Origin: Sphingomonas gellani
GTDB taxonomy: Bacteria > Pseudomonadota > Alphaproteobacteria > Sphingomonadales > Sphingomonadaceae
NCBI RefSeq assembly: GCF_900110035.1
Contig: NZ_FOCF01000001.1
Coordinates: forward strand, 62,001 to 126,000
Length of the DNA stretch: 64,000 nt
Direction: 5' to 3'
Shown here: in pieces, positions 22,315-32,415 of the stretch
How positions within the stretch are numbered: the stretch's first letter is position 1
Layout: every line of letters starts with the position of its first letter
Notes under the pieces: model-generated
Seen by the model: the letters and a program-made list of their open reading frames with translations, nothing else
What the model was told of the DNA's origin: nothing
The model's database searches: none
Translations under genes and position numbers: made by a program

Positions 22315-23924
22315 TATTCCGTCGCTTGCTGGTAGGTGGTCTGACCCTCAAGCATCTTGCCCGTCGCATCAAACAGCCACCAGGAATGATCGTCAGGCTC
22401 GATGCGGAAACATCCGGTGTTGGTAATCAGAATGCGCTTGATAAGGCGGCGCAGGGCCATGTTGGCCTTGCCGCGCGCATAGGAGCGTACCTCGTCCCAC
22501 TCGCTGTTCAACTCGTCTTTGACTAACTCGATCAGCGTGGCATCGTCATAGTAGGAGGGGAGAGACTGCTGAATGGCAATGGCGCGCTGCGCCTCCTCCA
22601 CAAGTGCGGTCTGCTGCTCGACTTCCGCCTCCAGGGTCGCGATGCGAGCCATCACGGTTTTGGAGCCACCTTCCTCAAGCGCCTCAATCAGATTGTTGAG
22701 TCTGGCTTGCGTGACATCCTTCTGCCGCTCTGCTTCGGCAACTCGCTCCCTGGCAGCGGCGTGGTGCTTGTCCTCAAGCTGGCGGTCAACAAGTTGCGGC
22801 AGCATCTCGTTCAGCACTGTGGCTTCTATCACGTCGTAGCTGAGGATCGTCCCGTTATCGCAGTGGTGCTTTCGTCGCGCACGATCACAGCGCATACGCC
22901 GGTTGTCGTTGCGCTTGTAGGTCACGACCACCCCGTTCTTACGGGTATAGGTCTGCCCCTTGTCGATCTGGTGCCGGAAATGAGCGCCGCCGCCGCACTG
23001 CTCGCAGAACACCATGCCCTGTAGCAGATTGCGATTGAAGTTCTCCTTCTCGGTCTTCTGGTTTCCCTTACGCATTGCCAGCGCGGCTTGTGCTTGGTTG
23101 AACTTGCTGGCGCTGATCGCTTGGGGGTAGAAGTCGGCCGAGACCGTTTTGCCGTCCATCGTCACATATTCGCCAAGGACTGTACGCTTGGTCAGCAGCC
23201 GATAGATGTAGCTGTAGAACCAGCCGTTCTTGGCGCGCTCACTCTTCTCAGGGGTCCAGCGTGGTTCATCGCGCGCATTGAGGAGCGTCACGATGCGATG
23301 GATGCCAACGCCATTGATGTAGAGGTTGTAGATTTCGTTCAGGAGAGCGGTACGCTTGGCGTTCAGCACCATCTTTCCGTCGAGCATATCGACCCAATGT
23401 GGCCGGTGAGGAATTGGAGCGGTCTGGGTGCCATCGGCCATTCGCTCGAACCGCTTTTGCCATGATGCGCTGGTACGGCGGCTCTTCTTCTCGCTCTCGT
23501 CGTGTGCCTGCTGCGCTAGGATGATGACCTTGAACAGGTCGATCATCTCGCCTTCATTGCCGGCCCGGTAGATATGCGCGTCGTGGAAGGTCGCCACATC
23601 CACACCGGCTTCGTTCAGCGCCCAGATTAGCTGCGCGGCGGCCTTGGCTCCCTGGCGGCTCAGTCGGTCGATATTCTCGACTACCAACACTTTGCCCCGA
23701 TGAAGCTGGTTACGCGCTTCTAGCTCAAATTGGTGGAGGGCTGACCCTTCCAAGCGATTGCTGCCGTGGAACGCGCTGCGGCCCTCGTCACTGATCGTTG
23801 CTTCGACCGTCCAGCCATTCTCCGAAGCGAACTGCCCACCTAGCGTTTGTTGACGTTCTAGGGAGTATCCCTTGCTCTGCTCGGCACTGGAGAAACGTGA
23901 ATAGATGATCGCAGTTTGAGGCAT
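22314..23924 (-). CDS. Large serine recombinase (prophage integrase)
   Basis: A 536-residue site-specific recombinase. The N-terminal resolvase domain shows YSRFSSAEQSKGYSLERQ, with the catalytic Ser at about residue 12, then DEGRSAFHGSNR and VLVVENIDRLSRQG. A recombinase domain follows (KRTALLNEIYNLYINGVG, RTVLGEYVTMDGK). A zinc ribbon (CEQC near 305, paired with CDRARRKHHC near 350) and a long coiled coil (about 375-460) complete the large serine integrase architecture. It would integrate and, with a directionality factor, excise the prophage. It lies 50 bases from the comM junction, as integrases do at attR. No directionality factor was identified in the window. Confidence 0.95.
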   Translation of the reverse strand: MPQTAIIYSRFSSAEQSKGYSLERQQTLGGQFASENGWTVEATISDEGRSAFHGSNRLEGSALHQFELEARNQLHRGKVLVVENIDRLSRQGAKAAAQLIWALNEAGVDVATFHDAHIYRAGNEGEMIDLFKVIILAQQAHDESEKKSRRTSASWQKRFERMADGTQTAPIPHRPHWVDMLDGKMVLNAKRTALLNEIYNLYINGVGIHRIVTLLNARDEPRWTPEKSERAKNGWFYSYIYRLLTKRTVLGEYVTMDGKTVSADFYPQAISASKFNQAQAALAMRKGNQKTEKENFNRNLLQGMVFCEQCGGGAHFRHQIDKGQTYTRKNGVVVTYKRNDNRRMRCDRARRKHHCDNGTILSYDVIEATVLNEMLPQLVDRQLEDKHHAAARERVAEAERQKDVTQARLNNLIEALEEGGSKTVMARIATLEAEVEQQTALVEEAQRAIAIQQSLPSYYDDATLIELVKDELNSEWDEVRSYARGKANMALRRLIKRILITNTGCFRIEPDDHSWWLFDATGKMLEGQTTYQQATE

Positions 23925-23972
23925 TGCCCGGCCCTCGCATACATGGCGTTGCCGGTCAGTTTACGTGTCGCG

Positions 23973-23985
23973 CAAACCGGGTTCA
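23973..23985. other. Probable attR core region / prophage right boundary
   Basis: ComM coding homology starts at the CGGGTTCAGCTG (R-V-Q-L) inside this segment, while the codons just before do not match the family. The junction of prophage and chromosome therefore falls at or within a few bases of 23978. The same 13-mer CAAACCGGGTTCA also occurs at 18457-18469. The left attachment site is outside the window, so the exact core cannot be fixed. Confidence 0.55.
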
Positions 23986-24481
23986 GCTGATCGCGGCGAT
24001 GAACCCGTGCCGGTGCGGTCATCTGGGCGATGCGAGCCTGGCCTGTGCCAGGGCACCGAAATGCGCGGCCGACTACCAGGCAAAGGTGTCCGGCCCGCTG
24101 CTCGACCGAATCGACCTGCATGTCGATGTAGCGGCGGTCACGGCGGCGGATCTGGTGTTGCCGCCGGCGGCCGAAGGATCGGCGGAGGTCGCGGCGCGGG
24201 TCGCGGCGGCCCGCGCCATCCAGACGGAGCGGTATCGGGATGAACCGGTGCGGACCAACGCGGAGGCCGATGGTCCGTTGCTCGAACGCACGGCGACACC
24301 GGACGAGGCTGGGCGCGCATTGCTCGCTCAGGCTGCCGCGGCGATGCGGTTGACCGCCCGCGGTTACACCCGTGTTCTCCGGACGAGCCGGACCATCGCC
24401 GACTTGGCGGGCGCCGAAGAGGTTGGCCGACTGCATGTTGCGGAGGCGCTCAGCTACCGCCGGCGTGCGCCGACCAACTGA
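23978..24481 (+). pseudogene. comM: comM 3' fragment, split by the prophage
   Basis: The last about 167 codons of the Mg-chelatase-like AAA ATPase ComM (YifB family), which in naturally competent bacteria is a helicase that extends branch migration of incoming DNA. Visible blocks: RVQLIAAMNPCRCGHLGD, the Cys-containing ARAPKCAADYQAKVSGPLLD, RIDLHVDV, and the C-terminal RGYTRVLRTSRTIADLAGA. The upstream two thirds with the Walker motifs are absent and must lie beyond the left end of the prophage. The frame happens to stay open into prophage sequence up to a TTG at 23924, so a short fusion could be made. Excision would restore the gene. Confidence 0.88.
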
Positions 24482-24555
24482 CGCTTGCGCATGGCTTGCC
24501 TGCCACGCCCAGTCGCGGCAGGTTCACCCCTCACGCATGAACAGGGAGCAGTGCG

Positions 24556-24996
24556 ATGGATTGGGGCGAGGCAGTGGGCTGGATGATCCTGCCGATCAAA
24601 CGATACTTCCATTTCGGCGGTCGTTCGCGGCGCAAGGAATATTGGATGTATTTCCTTTTCACGATCATCCTGGGCATCATCGCGGGTATCATCGACGTGT
24701 TGCTCGGCTTCGGTTCCGCCGCCACCTATGCGGAACCCGGCCGCATCGGCGCCAGTGCGACCAGCAGCGGGCCGATCTCCGGCCTGGTCTCGCTCGGCCT
24801 CATCATTCCCAGCATCTCGGTCGCGTTTCGGCGCCTGCACGATACGGACCGCAGCGCATGGTGGCTGTTGCTGATCTTTATCCCAATCCTGGGGTGGATC
24901 GCGCTCTTGGTATTCTACTGCCAGGAAGGGACGCGTGGGCCCAATCGCTTTGGCCAGGATCCGAAGGGCGCAAACCTGACGGAGGTGTTTGGCTGA
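24556..24996 (+). CDS. DUF805 family membrane protein
   Basis: 146 residues with the DUF805 layout: FHFGGRSRRKEYWMYFLF near the start, then several membrane segments (about 30-50, 75-90, 100-120), and the hallmark SVAFRRLHDTDRSAWWLLL followed by CQEGTRGPNRFGQDP. The family is widespread, inner membrane, and of unknown function. It stands alone downstream of the comM fragment; the ATG follows GGGAGCAGTGCG. Confidence 0.9.
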   Translation: MDWGEAVGWMILPIKRYFHFGGRSRRKEYWMYFLFTIILGIIAGIIDVLLGFGSAATYAEPGRIGASATSSGPISGLVSLGLIIPSISVAFRRLHDTDRSAWWLLLIFIPILGWIALLVFYCQEGTRGPNRFGQDPKGANLTEVFG

Positions 24997-25046
24997 TCCA
25001 CCGCTTGCAGGGGCGTGCGTGCTGGGCTAGCGAGCGGGCGTCGCAG

Positions 25047-25131
25047 GCCCCTGTGGCGAAATTGGTAGACGCATTCGACTCAAAATCGAACGCCGAAAGG
25101 CATGCTGGTTCGAGTCCGGCCAGGGGCACCA
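25047..25131 (+). tRNA. tRNA-Leu (CAA)
   Basis: An 85-base leucine tRNA with GCCCCTG/CAGGGGC acceptor stem, D arm with TTGGTAGAC, anticodon loop CTCAAAA giving anticodon CAA, a long class II variable arm, T arm GGTTCGAGTCC, discriminator A and encoded CCA. It reads UUG codons. Confidence 0.95.
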
Positions 25132-25147
25132 CATCTCGCGAACGGCA

Positions 25148-25178
25148 CCGGTGACAGCTCCGTGGAGCGTGTCACCGG
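25148..25178 (+). terminator. Hairpin after tRNA-Leu
   Basis: CCGGTGACA...TGTCACCGG with inner GCTCC/GGAGC, starting 17 bases after the tRNA 3' end. Likely its terminator. Confidence 0.55.
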
Positions 25179-25205
25179 GGGCTGATCGATCTCCCGGTCC
25201 GAGAC

Positions 25206-25409
25206 CTACGCCTTTTTCAGCGCGTCCGGTTTGTGCGCGGCCTTTCCGCCATTGTCGCTTTTAACGATGAACTGCGGGTCGTCCTTGGACGCGCGCACGG
25301 TGTGGCCCTTGATCTTGGTGTCGCTGGTCTGCTTCTTCTCGACCGTGCCATGCGCCTCGCCGCCGTGCGACTTCCACGTGACCTTGTCGCCTGTCTTCAC
25401 GTCCGCCAT
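25206..25409 (-). CDS. Small TUDOR-like protein (DUF2945 / HVA1 family)
   Basis: A 67-residue protein: KTGDKVTWKSHGGEAHGTVEKK, then IKGHTVRASKDDPQFIVKSD and NGGKAAHKPDALKKA is the standard DUF2945 (hypervirulence-associated TUDOR-like) pattern. The family is common in bacteria and fungi with no proven role. It is convergent with the tRNA and divergent from folE. Confidence 0.85.
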   Translation of the reverse strand: MADVKTGDKVTWKSHGGEAHGTVEKKQTSDTKIKGHTVRASKDDPQFIVKSDNGGKAAHKPDALKKA

Positions 25410-25571
25410 GTCCGCTCTCCCGATTGTGGTGCTGCATCAAACCCGGCGCATCGGTCGTTGGTTGCAGAACGCTGTTGACTTGGGCGGTGCGGCCGTTCGA
25501 TCCGGCGGCGGGGAGAAGTGAAGCAATGATCGTTCGCCAAATCGACCGCGCCCTTCCAAGGACGTCCGCCC

Positions 25572-26192
25572 GTGGCTGAGGCATCGCCGGAGGACGGCGA
25601 CCTGATCGCGGCGCCGGCCGGCGCCGAGGTGCCGGACGATGTGGCGGAGGCGATCCGCACCCTGATCCGCTGGGCCGGGGACGACCCCACGCGCGAAGGG
25701 CTGATCGACACGCCCCGCCGCGTGGCGAAGGCGTGGAAGGAATATTGCTCCGGCTATGCCGACGATCCCTCGCGCCATCTCGAACGGGTGTTCGAGGAGG
25801 TCGGCGGCTATGACGAGATCGTGCTGCTGAAGGACATTCCGTTCCAGTCGCACTGCGAACATCACATGGCGCCGATCATCGGCCGTGCGCATATCGCCTA
25901 TCTGCCCTGCGACCATGTGGTCGGCATATCGAAGCTGGCGCGGGTGCTGCACGGTTTCGCCAGGCGATTGCAGGTGCAGGAGCGGCTGACGGCAGAAGTC
26001 GCGGATTGCATCTGGAACCACCTGAAGCCGCTGGGCGTCGCGGTGGTGATCGAGGCGAGCCACGCGTGCATGACCGCGCGCGGCGTGCGCACGCCGGGTG
26101 TCGCGATGACGACCAGCCGGATGATGGGCGTGTTCCGCGACGATGACCGCAGCCGCAAGGAAGTGCTCGCCCTGATGGGGCTGGGCGGGTGA
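25572..26192 (+). CDS. folE: GTP cyclohydrolase I
   Basis: 206 residues. It converts GTP to 7,8-dihydroneopterin triphosphate, the first step of tetrahydropterin and folate synthesis. Conserved blocks: DDPTREGLIDTPRRVAKAW, FQSHCEHHMAPIIGRAHIAYLP (zinc ligand Cys and active-site His), VGISKLARVLHGFARRLQVQE, and SHACMTARGVRTPGVAMTTS. A GTG start at 25572 is used. The gene overlaps the following reductase (GTGA), then folB, forming a three-gene pterin operon. Confidence 0.95.
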   Translation: MAEASPEDGDLIAAPAGAEVPDDVAEAIRTLIRWAGDDPTREGLIDTPRRVAKAWKEYCSGYADDPSRHLERVFEEVGGYDEIVLLKDIPFQSHCEHHMAPIIGRAHIAYLPCDHVVGISKLARVLHGFARRLQVQERLTAEVADCIWNHLKPLGVAVVIEASHACMTARGVRTPGVAMTTSRMMGVFRDDDRSRKEVLALMGLGG

Positions 26193-26935
26193 GCCGCACC
26201 GTCCTGGTGACGGGCGGCGCGAAACGGATCGGGGCGGCGATCGTCCGACAGCTGGCGGCGGCGGGATATCACACGATCATCCACCACCACGCGTCCGCCG
26301 ACGAAGCGGCCAGCCTGGCGAAGGAGGTCGGCGCTGTCGGCGTCGTGTCCGGTGACCTGTCGGATACTGCAGGGACAGCGGAACTGTTCGCGCGCGCGGT
26401 CGCGCTGGCCGGTGGACCCATCGATGCGCTGGTCAATTCCGCGTCCGAATTCAGCTTCGATCGGCCGGAGCGGATCGATCCGACGCTTGCCGCGCGGCTC
26501 TTTGCCGTGAACTGCACGGCGCCGACCCTGCTGGCCTCCGCTTTGGCGGCGCAATCCATCACTGACGGCGCAGTGGTGAACATCCTGGATCAGAAGCTCG
26601 CCAATCCGAACCCGGACTTCTTCTCCTACACACTCGCGAAAACGGCGCTGGAGGGGGCGACGACGCTGATGGCGCAGGCCTTCGCGCCCCGCGTCCGGGT
26701 CAACGCGGTCTCTCCCGGCCTGACCCTGCCGAGCGGCGACCAGAGCGCGGCCGAGTTCGACCGGGTCAGTCGCCGGAATCTGCTGCAACGCCCCGTCGGT
26801 GCGGATGCGGTGGCGGACGCCGTGGTCTGGCTGCTGGGCGCGCGTAGCGTCACCGGGCAGACGGTGTTCGTGGATTGCGGCCAGCGCTTCATGAAGCGGG
26901 ACGGCGACGTCATGTTCGAGGGACGCGATGCCTGA
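26189..26935 (+). CDS. SDR family dihydropteridine/dihydromonapterin reductase-like (FolM-like)
   Basis: A 248-residue short-chain dehydrogenase with VTGGAKRIGAAIVRQL at the N-terminus (a pteridine-reductase-like variant of the TGxxxGxG motif), NSASEF around residue 87, and the catalytic SYTLAKTAL (YxxxK). Placement between folE and folB, and the TGGAKRIG form, fit the FolM/pteridine reductase group that makes tetrahydromonapterin or reduces dihydrofolate. The substrate itself is inferred. It overlaps folE by four bases and folB by eight. Confidence 0.8.
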   Translation: MSRTVLVTGGAKRIGAAIVRQLAAAGYHTIIHHHASADEAASLAKEVGAVGVVSGDLSDTAGTAELFARAVALAGGPIDALVNSASEFSFDRPERIDPTLAARLFAVNCTAPTLLASALAAQSITDGAVVNILDQKLANPNPDFFSYTLAKTALEGATTLMAQAFAPRVRVNAVSPGLTLPSGDQSAAEFDRVSRRNLLQRPVGADAVADAVVWLLGARSVTGQTVFVDCGQRFMKRDGDVMFEGRDA

Positions 26936-27278
26936 ATACACCACGATCCTGGACGGGCTGGAGGTGACGATGCGGTTGGGCATCCATCCGCATGAAGCGG
27001 CGCCGCAACGCGTGCGCCTGTCGGTCTGGATGACCGTGTCCTACTCGCGACAGCCGTCCGGCGACCGGATCGAGGAGGTGCTGGATTACGACTTCGTTCG
27101 GGCAGGCGTCCACCGGATCGCGGCAGGGGAGGGCTTTGCGCTTCAGGAAACGCTGGTCGATGCGGTGGCTTCGCTGTGCCTCGGCGATCCGCGCGTGCGG
27201 TCGGTGCGGGTGCGGTCGGAGAAGATGAATATTTATCCGGATGCGACCGTCGGATGCGAGGTTGTTCGGACACGCTAG
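26928..27278 (+). CDS. folB: Dihydroneopterin aldolase
   Basis: A 116-residue protein with the FolB pattern: LDGLEVTMRLGIHPHEAAPQ (the GIHPHE block holds the active-site Glu), VSYSRQPSGDRIEEVLDYDF and FALQETLVDAVASLCLGDPRV. It splits dihydroneopterin into 6-hydroxymethyl-dihydropterin and glycolaldehyde. Last gene of the folE operon; folK and folP are not nearby. Confidence 0.88.
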   Translation: MPEYTTILDGLEVTMRLGIHPHEAAPQRVRLSVWMTVSYSRQPSGDRIEEVLDYDFVRAGVHRIAAGEGFALQETLVDAVASLCLGDPRVRSVRVRSEKMNIYPDATVGCEVVRTR

Positions 27279-27684
27279 GGGCGTTGGGAGGGCTGAGCGC
27301 CTCGAGGGGCGGAGGCGGAAGTGGCACGGCCGGGCCTTCCGCCTGCGGCAGCACGCCGTATCCCGGCCACAACACGGCGCGGTGAACTGACTTCGGCTCA
27401 TGCACACGGGCTGCCAACGGCCGGACACCCGCGCCTGTCCGACCAGAGGCTGTACGTCGAGCCGGATCCGCTCCTCACATCGCATAGCGCCGCTCGCTGC
27501 TTCTCGGCTGCGCGAGCGATCGATCACAGCACCCGGCCAGAATCGCCACGCCAGCTGATCCGCGAGAGCGGCAGCCGCGTCACTTCAACGACCTTCGCGA
27601 GCAGGTTGGCGGCCGTCTAGATTCGGTAATGCTCCCCAACCAGCGGGTCGCGCCGACCGCAGACATGCAGCCGGCCCGCCGCCA
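27279..27684. other. Gene-poor gap between folB and leuA
   Basis: About 400 bases between two genes that point toward each other. Open frames here are short and lack protein-like composition. No RNA gene or clear terminator was seen. Confidence 0.5.
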
Positions 27685-29343
27685 TCAGGCGCGGTTCGCC
27701 GCCGACAGCACCGCGCGCACGCCAGCCGTGGCGATATCGGCGTCGATGCCCACGCCCCACACCGTCCGGCCATCGTCCAGGCGGCATTCCAGATAGGTCG
27801 CCGCCTGCGCGTCCGCCCCCTTCCCGATCGCATGTTCGGAATAATCCGCCACGTCGAGCGCCGGCGCGCCCGCTTCGCTCATCGCGGCGATCACGCCGGA
27901 GATCAGGCCGTTGCCGCGTCCGCTGATCGATCGATCCTCCCCTGCAACTGACACGCGCCCGACGAACAGGCGGTCGCCCGCCGCGCCACTTTCCTGATAA
28001 TCGCGCAAGGAGAAGCGGTCGTGCTCGCCGGGCAGATAGGTGCTCTGGAACAACTGCCAGATGTCGTCGGCGTTCAGTTCGCGGCTGGTCGCATCGGCCA
28101 GCGCCTGAACGTGGCGGCTGAAGTCGGCCTGGAGCCGCTTGGGCAGCTTCAGCCCGCGATCCTGTTCCAGGATCCACGCGATGCCCCCCTTGCCCGATTG
28201 CGAGTTTACGCGGATCACGGCCTCGTAGCTGCGGCCCAGATCGGCCGGGTCGATGGGCAGGTAGGGAATCTGCCACGCCTCGTCATTCTGCTGCTCGCGC
28301 GCGGCAAAGCCCTTCTTGATCGCGTCCTGATGGCTGCCCGAGAAGGCGGTGAACACCAGGTCGCCGGCATAGGGCGTGCGCGGGTGGACGGGCAGGTTGG
28401 TGCAATAGGTGACGGTGTTCACCAACGCGTCGATGTCCGACAGGTCCAGCTGCGGATCGACACCCTGCGTGTACATGTTCAGCGCAACCGTCACGAGGTC
28501 GCAATTGCCGGTGCGTTCGCCGTTGCCCAGCAGGCAACCCTCGACCCGGTCGGCGCCGGCCATGATGCCCAGCTCGGCGGCGGCGACGCCCGTGCCGCGA
28601 TCGTTATGGGTGTGCAGCGATACCACCACGCTCTCGCGGTTCGGCACGTTGCGGCAGAACCATTCGATCTGATCGGCATAGACGTTGGGCGTCGCTGCCT
28701 CGACCGTGGCGGGCAGGTTGAGGATCAGCGGCTTGTCGGGCGTGGGGCGCAGCACATCCATCACCGCCGCGCAGACCTCCACGGAGAAATCGAGTTCGGC
28801 GGTGGAAAAGGTTTCCGGGCTGTACTCGAATTGCCAATCGGTGCCGGGTCGTTTCGCCGCCTCGTCGCGCAGCATCCGGGCGCCGTCGGTCGCGATCGCC
28901 TTCACCTCGTCGCGGGTCATGCCGAACACGATCCGCCGCCATGCCGGCGAAACCGCATTGTACAGGTGGACGATCGCGGTGCGCGCACCCTCCAGGCTGG
29001 CGAAGCTGGTTTCGATCAGGTCGCGACGCGACTGGGTCAGCACCTGGATCGTCACGTCGTCCGGGATGCGGCCGTTCCTGACCAGGCCGCTGATGAAGTC
29101 GAATTCGGTCGCGCCGGCGCTTGGAAAGCCGACCTCGATCTCCTTCAATCCGACGCGGACCAGCAGGTCGAAGAGCCGCCCCTTCTTTTCCGCATCCATC
29201 GGATCGATCAGCGCCTGGTTGCCGTCGCGCAGGTCGGTGGACAGCCAGCGCGGCGCGCGGGTGATGGTGCGGGAGGGCCAGCGCCGATCGGGCAAGTCGA
29301 CGGTCGGGAACGGGCGGTACTTGGTCGAAGGGTCGCGAAGCAT
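27685..29343 (-). CDS. leuA: 2-isopropylmalate synthase
   Basis: 552 residues, the long form of LeuA. It condenses acetyl-CoA with 2-ketoisovalerate, committing carbon to leucine. Landmarks: [19 protein letters not shown] near residue 35, [19 protein letters not shown] (metal-binding HxH) near 240, [17 protein letters not shown], and a C-terminal regulatory region ([19 protein letters not shown]) that would bind leucine for feedback control. The start follows a 90-base leader with a short leucine-rich frame and hairpins (see leader entries). It is convergent with folB and divergent from the BLUF gene. Confidence 0.95.
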   Translation of the reverse strand: MLRDPSTKYRPFPTVDLPDRRWPSRTITRAPRWLSTDLRDGNQALIDPMDAEKKGRLFDLLVRVGLKEIEVGFPSAGATEFDFISGLVRNGRIPDDVTIQVLTQSRRDLIETSFASLEGARTAIVHLYNAVSPAWRRIVFGMTRDEVKAIATDGARMLRDEAAKRPGTDWQFEYSPETFSTAELDFSVEVCAAVMDVLRPTPDKPLILNLPATVEAATPNVYADQIEWFCRNVPNRESVVVSLHTHNDRGTGVAAAELGIMAGADRVEGCLLGNGERTGNCDLVTVALNMYTQGVDPQLDLSDIDALVNTVTYCTNLPVHPRTPYAGDLVFTAFSGSHQDAIKKGFAAREQQNDEAWQIPYLPIDPADLGRSYEAVIRVNSQSGKGGIAWILEQDRGLKLPKRLQADFSRHVQALADATSRELNADDIWQLFQSTYLPGEHDRFSLRDYQESGAAGDRLFVGRVSVAGEDRSISGRGNGLISGVIAAMSEAGAPALDVADYSEHAIGKGADAQAATYLECRLDDGRTVWGVGIDADIATAGVRAVLSAANRA

Positions 29344-29394
29344 GATCGGCTGTCCTGGATTACGGGCGGTCGGCGGTTGCGGCGTATCGGGATC

Positions 29395-29440
29395 CCCTTA
29401 GGCCAAACCGGGCATGCACGCCCGCCATCCGGCCTAAGGG
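29395..29440 (-). promoter_or_regulatory. leuA leader: nested hairpin, probable attenuator
   Basis: A perfect 10-bp inverted repeat, CCCTTAGGCC and GGCCTAAGGG, encloses a second small stem (CGGGC...GCCCG). In the leuA transcript the first arm contains the UAG stop of the leader peptide. The inner stem is followed by a short U stretch. This layout fits transcription attenuation by ribosome position; no experiment or second structure model was available. Confidence 0.55.
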
Positions 29441-29475
29441 CGGATAAGTCGTAGCGCGGGGACCAGCAAAGTCAT
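29434..29475 (-). CDS. leuA leader peptide (13 codons, leucine-rich)
   Basis: Minus strand ATG ACT TTG CTG GTC CCC GCG CTA CGA CTT ATC CGC CCT TAG = MTLLVPALRLIRP. Four of 13 residues are Leu, using four different codons (TTG, CTG, CTA, CTT), two of them adjacent. It ends inside the first arm of the hairpin 90 bases upstream of leuA. No clear Shine-Dalgarno precedes the ATG, so translation might be leaderless. Leader peptides of this kind control leuA in other proteobacteria. Confidence 0.6.
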   Translation of the reverse strand: MTLLVPALRLIRP

Positions 29476-29599
29476 GCGGCGGAGGGCTTGCCGGCTGGGC
29501 GCCGCTTTGTCCAGCCTGCGAATACCGCGCCGGGGCGATCGACTTTACCGGGCGTCAACGGCTTTCCCGTTAGCGCACTGCGACAACGGGAATTTTGCG

Positions 29600-29989
29600 A
29601 TGCTTCAGCTTGTTTATATCAGTTCCGCGGTCGGCAGGATCGACGTGTCCGCGATCCTCGCCGTCTCCCGCCGGAACAACCGGCGCGACGGCATCACCGG
29701 CCTGTTGTACGCCGATGACAAACGCTTCCTCCAGGCACTGGAAGGTCCCGAGGCCATGGTGACCGCCGCATTCGCGCGGATCAGTCGCGATCCGGGGCAT
29801 CGCGCGCTGGTCACCCTGTCACGCCGAGAGGTCGAAGGGCGTGAGTTCGGGGAGTGGGCGATGGCGGCCCGCACGCCAGGGCAGGATGGCGAGGCGTTCC
29901 TCGACCATGTCGATGCTCTGGTCAGTCGCGTCGACCCCAATGTGCGCGCGACGTTCGAGGGATTTGCCCGGATCAAGCGCTGGGTTTGA
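29600..29989 (+). CDS. BLUF-domain blue-light sensor protein
   Basis: 129 residues that consist almost only of a BLUF domain. The FAD-binding pattern is visible: LVYISSA with the key Tyr at residue 6, NNRRDGITGLLYADDKRFLQALEG with Asn near 27 and the Gln of FLQALEG near 47, and GREFGEWAMA with Trp near 87. Such short BLUF proteins act by contacting a separate partner rather than through a fused output domain. It is divergent from leuA and convergent with the YceI gene. The partner and output are unknown. Confidence 0.88.
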   Translation: MLQLVYISSAVGRIDVSAILAVSRRNNRRDGITGLLYADDKRFLQALEGPEAMVTAAFARISRDPGHRALVTLSRREVEGREFGEWAMAARTPGQDGEAFLDHVDALVSRVDPNVRATFEGFARIKRWV

Positions 29990-30010
29990 TCCGGGCAGGG
30001 ATTCACGCGA

Positions 30011-30628
30011 TCAGGCGGCGGTGAAGGCCGCGTGGATGTGCAGCTTCACCTCGTCCGACACGACCGGCGCAGCCAGGCCGACGCCGAAATCGCTGCGCTT
30101 CACCGTGGTGGTGGCGGTGAAGCCGAAGTTCAGCTTCTTGCTCATCGGGTTCGTGCCCGCACCGATGAAGGTCGCGTCCAGCGTCACCGGCTTGGTGATG
30201 TTCTTGATCGTCAGGTTGCCCGCGATGGTCGCCCGGTTTCCGCCGCGCGACGTCACGGAAGTCGAAACGAAGCGCGCCGTCGGGTACTTCGCCGCGTCGA
30301 AGATCTGGTCAGACTTCAGATGGTTGGCGAAGGCGCCGCTGGTCACGGACAGGTCCGCCACGTTGAACGTCACGTCGACCTTTGCCGCTGCCGGCTTGGC
30401 CGGATCGACGGTGATGGAACCACCGGACGCGCCGAACAACCCTTCAAGGATGGAAAAGCCCATATGGTTGACCTCCCACGCCACTTGGGTGTGGGCCGGA
30501 TCGACCTGATAGGTGCCGGCGGGAACGCGGGTCGCCTGTGCAGCGCCGGGCTGGGCCGGGCTGTTCGGGATCTGGGCGAGGGCAGGAACCGCCGCGAGGG
30601 CAAGGGCGGAGGCGAAGAGCAGGCGCAT
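30011..30628 (-). CDS. YceI family periplasmic protein
   Basis: A 205-residue protein with a signal peptide (MRLLFASALALAAVPALAQ) and a YceI-type lipocalin-like beta barrel: AGTYQVDPAHTQVAWEVNHMGFS, ATVDVTF-like strands, and KLNFGFTATTTVKRSDFGVG near the C-terminus. YceI proteins bind isoprenoid-like lipids in the periplasm and respond to stress in some species. Monocistronic by spacing. Confidence 0.92.
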   Translation of the reverse strand: MRLLFASALALAAVPALAQIPNSPAQPGAAQATRVPAGTYQVDPAHTQVAWEVNHMGFSILEGLFGASGGSITVDPAKPAAAKVDVTFNVADLSVTSGAFANHLKSDQIFDAAKYPTARFVSTSVTSRGGNRATIAGNLTIKNITKPVTLDATFIGAGTNPMSKKLNFGFTATTTVKRSDFGVGLAAPVVSDEVKLHIHAAFTAA

Positions 30629-30710
30629 GGGATTCCCCTGTGGTGAAGCCGACAGGGTAGATCATACGAACGCCGTCCCGAAAAGCGCGTTTCGGGAAAC
30701 GAACCGGTTC

Positions 30711-30738
30711 CGGGCCGGCGCGATCGCGCGCCGGCCCG
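30711..30738 (-). terminator. Perfect palindrome after ilvC
   Basis: CGGGCCGGCGCG-ATCG-CGCGCCGGCCCG, a 12-bp stem 9 bases past the ilvC stop. Very stable hairpin; no T run, so Rho-assisted or bidirectional termination is possible. Confidence 0.55.
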
Positions 30739-30746
30739 GATGAGGC

Positions 30747-32355
<1,609 letters not shown>

Positions 32356-32415
32356 TGTGCCTTCACCCCGACGCCGGCCGGGGGCTCCCTTGTTCTTGCT
32401 ATGCCGTGATCGCGA

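Noticed and set aside
23924-23977. TTG-started extension of the comM fragment into the prophage
   Set aside because: The codons before 23978 do not match ComM and come from prophage DNA; treated as chance open frame.
28021-29454. A 477-codon plus-strand frame
   Set aside because: It is antisense to leuA and has no recognisable protein features.
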